The notes below the pieces were generated by a model that did no database searches, was not told where the DNA came from, and was given only the letters and a program-made list of their open reading frames with translations. From Natrialbaceae archaeon Tc-Br11_E2g1 (GTDB lineage: Archaea > Halobacteriota > Halobacteria > Halobacteriales > Natrialbaceae), in assembly GCA_001564255.1 (NCBI GenBank), contig LKNC01000187.1:1-5635 (forward strand): DNA of 5,635 nucleotides, given 5' to 3'. Made by a program: the position numbers and the translations under genes. This document shows positions 5,602 to 5,635 of this stretch, in pieces. How positions within the stretch are numbered: position 1 is the first letter of the stretch; each line of letters starts with the position of its first letter.

Positions 5602-5635
5602 CTAGCTGTCCGCGGGGACGCCCTCACGAACGGCG
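5602..5635 (-). CDS. Possible C-terminus of a further minus-strand gene (cut by window end)
   Basis: On the minus strand the last bases read ...AVREGVPADS followed by TAG at 5604-5602. The codons use G/C third positions as in the other genes, and the stop lies in a CTAG, as do three other genes here. Only ten residues are visible, so no product can be named. It may equally be non-coding upstream DNA. If real, it lies upstream of the 181-residue protein gene in the same direction, with a 131-base gap. Confidence 0.35.
   Translation of the reverse strand, partial: AVREGVPADS

Overview
The window looks like chromosomal core DNA from a halophilic archaeon (class Halobacteria). The base composition is GC-rich with strong G/C third positions, and the proteins are heavily acidic. 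The first two genes are an archaeal Mre11-Rad50 pair. Start codons lack bacterial promoters; instead an A/T-rich TATA-like element lies about 26-31 bp upstream of five of the six starts in the window, as expected for leaderless haloarchaeal transcripts. The tetramer CTAG is scarce, also a haloarchaeal habit. I cannot name the genus.

Layout. Positions 2-409 (+) hold the C-terminal 135 residues of Mre11, and 406-3072 (+) the complete 888-residue Rad50. The two share an ATGA stop/start overlap and form one double-strand-break repair operon. A 56-residue single-pass membrane microprotein follows at 3236-3406 (+) with its own TATA-like element. Facing it is a 71-residue ribbon-helix-helix (RHH) regulator (3463-3678, -). 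Its TATA box lies inside a GTCAGGG/CCCTGAC inverted repeat with a third half-site behind it, a good candidate autoregulatory operator. Next on the minus strand is a 99-residue two-helix membrane protein (3812-4111). A 226-bp divergent promoter region separates it from a 196-residue sulfite-oxidase-type molybdopterin oxidoreductase (4338-4928, +). This enzyme meets a 181-residue haloarchaeal protein of unknown function (4925-5470, -) tail to tail, and one CTAG palindrome supplies both stop codons. The last 34 bases may be the C-terminus of another minus-strand gene.

How the genes relate. Mre11 and Rad50 work together in end recognition and resection. The other genes appear to be independent single-gene transcription units, so no functional link to DNA repair should be inferred from adjacency. 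I see no mobile element, CRISPR array, tRNA, rRNA, toxin-antitoxin pair or defence cassette. The points most worth a second look are the RHH operator, the shared CTAG stop, the position of CTAG sites at gene ends, and repeated elements in the divergent promoter region.
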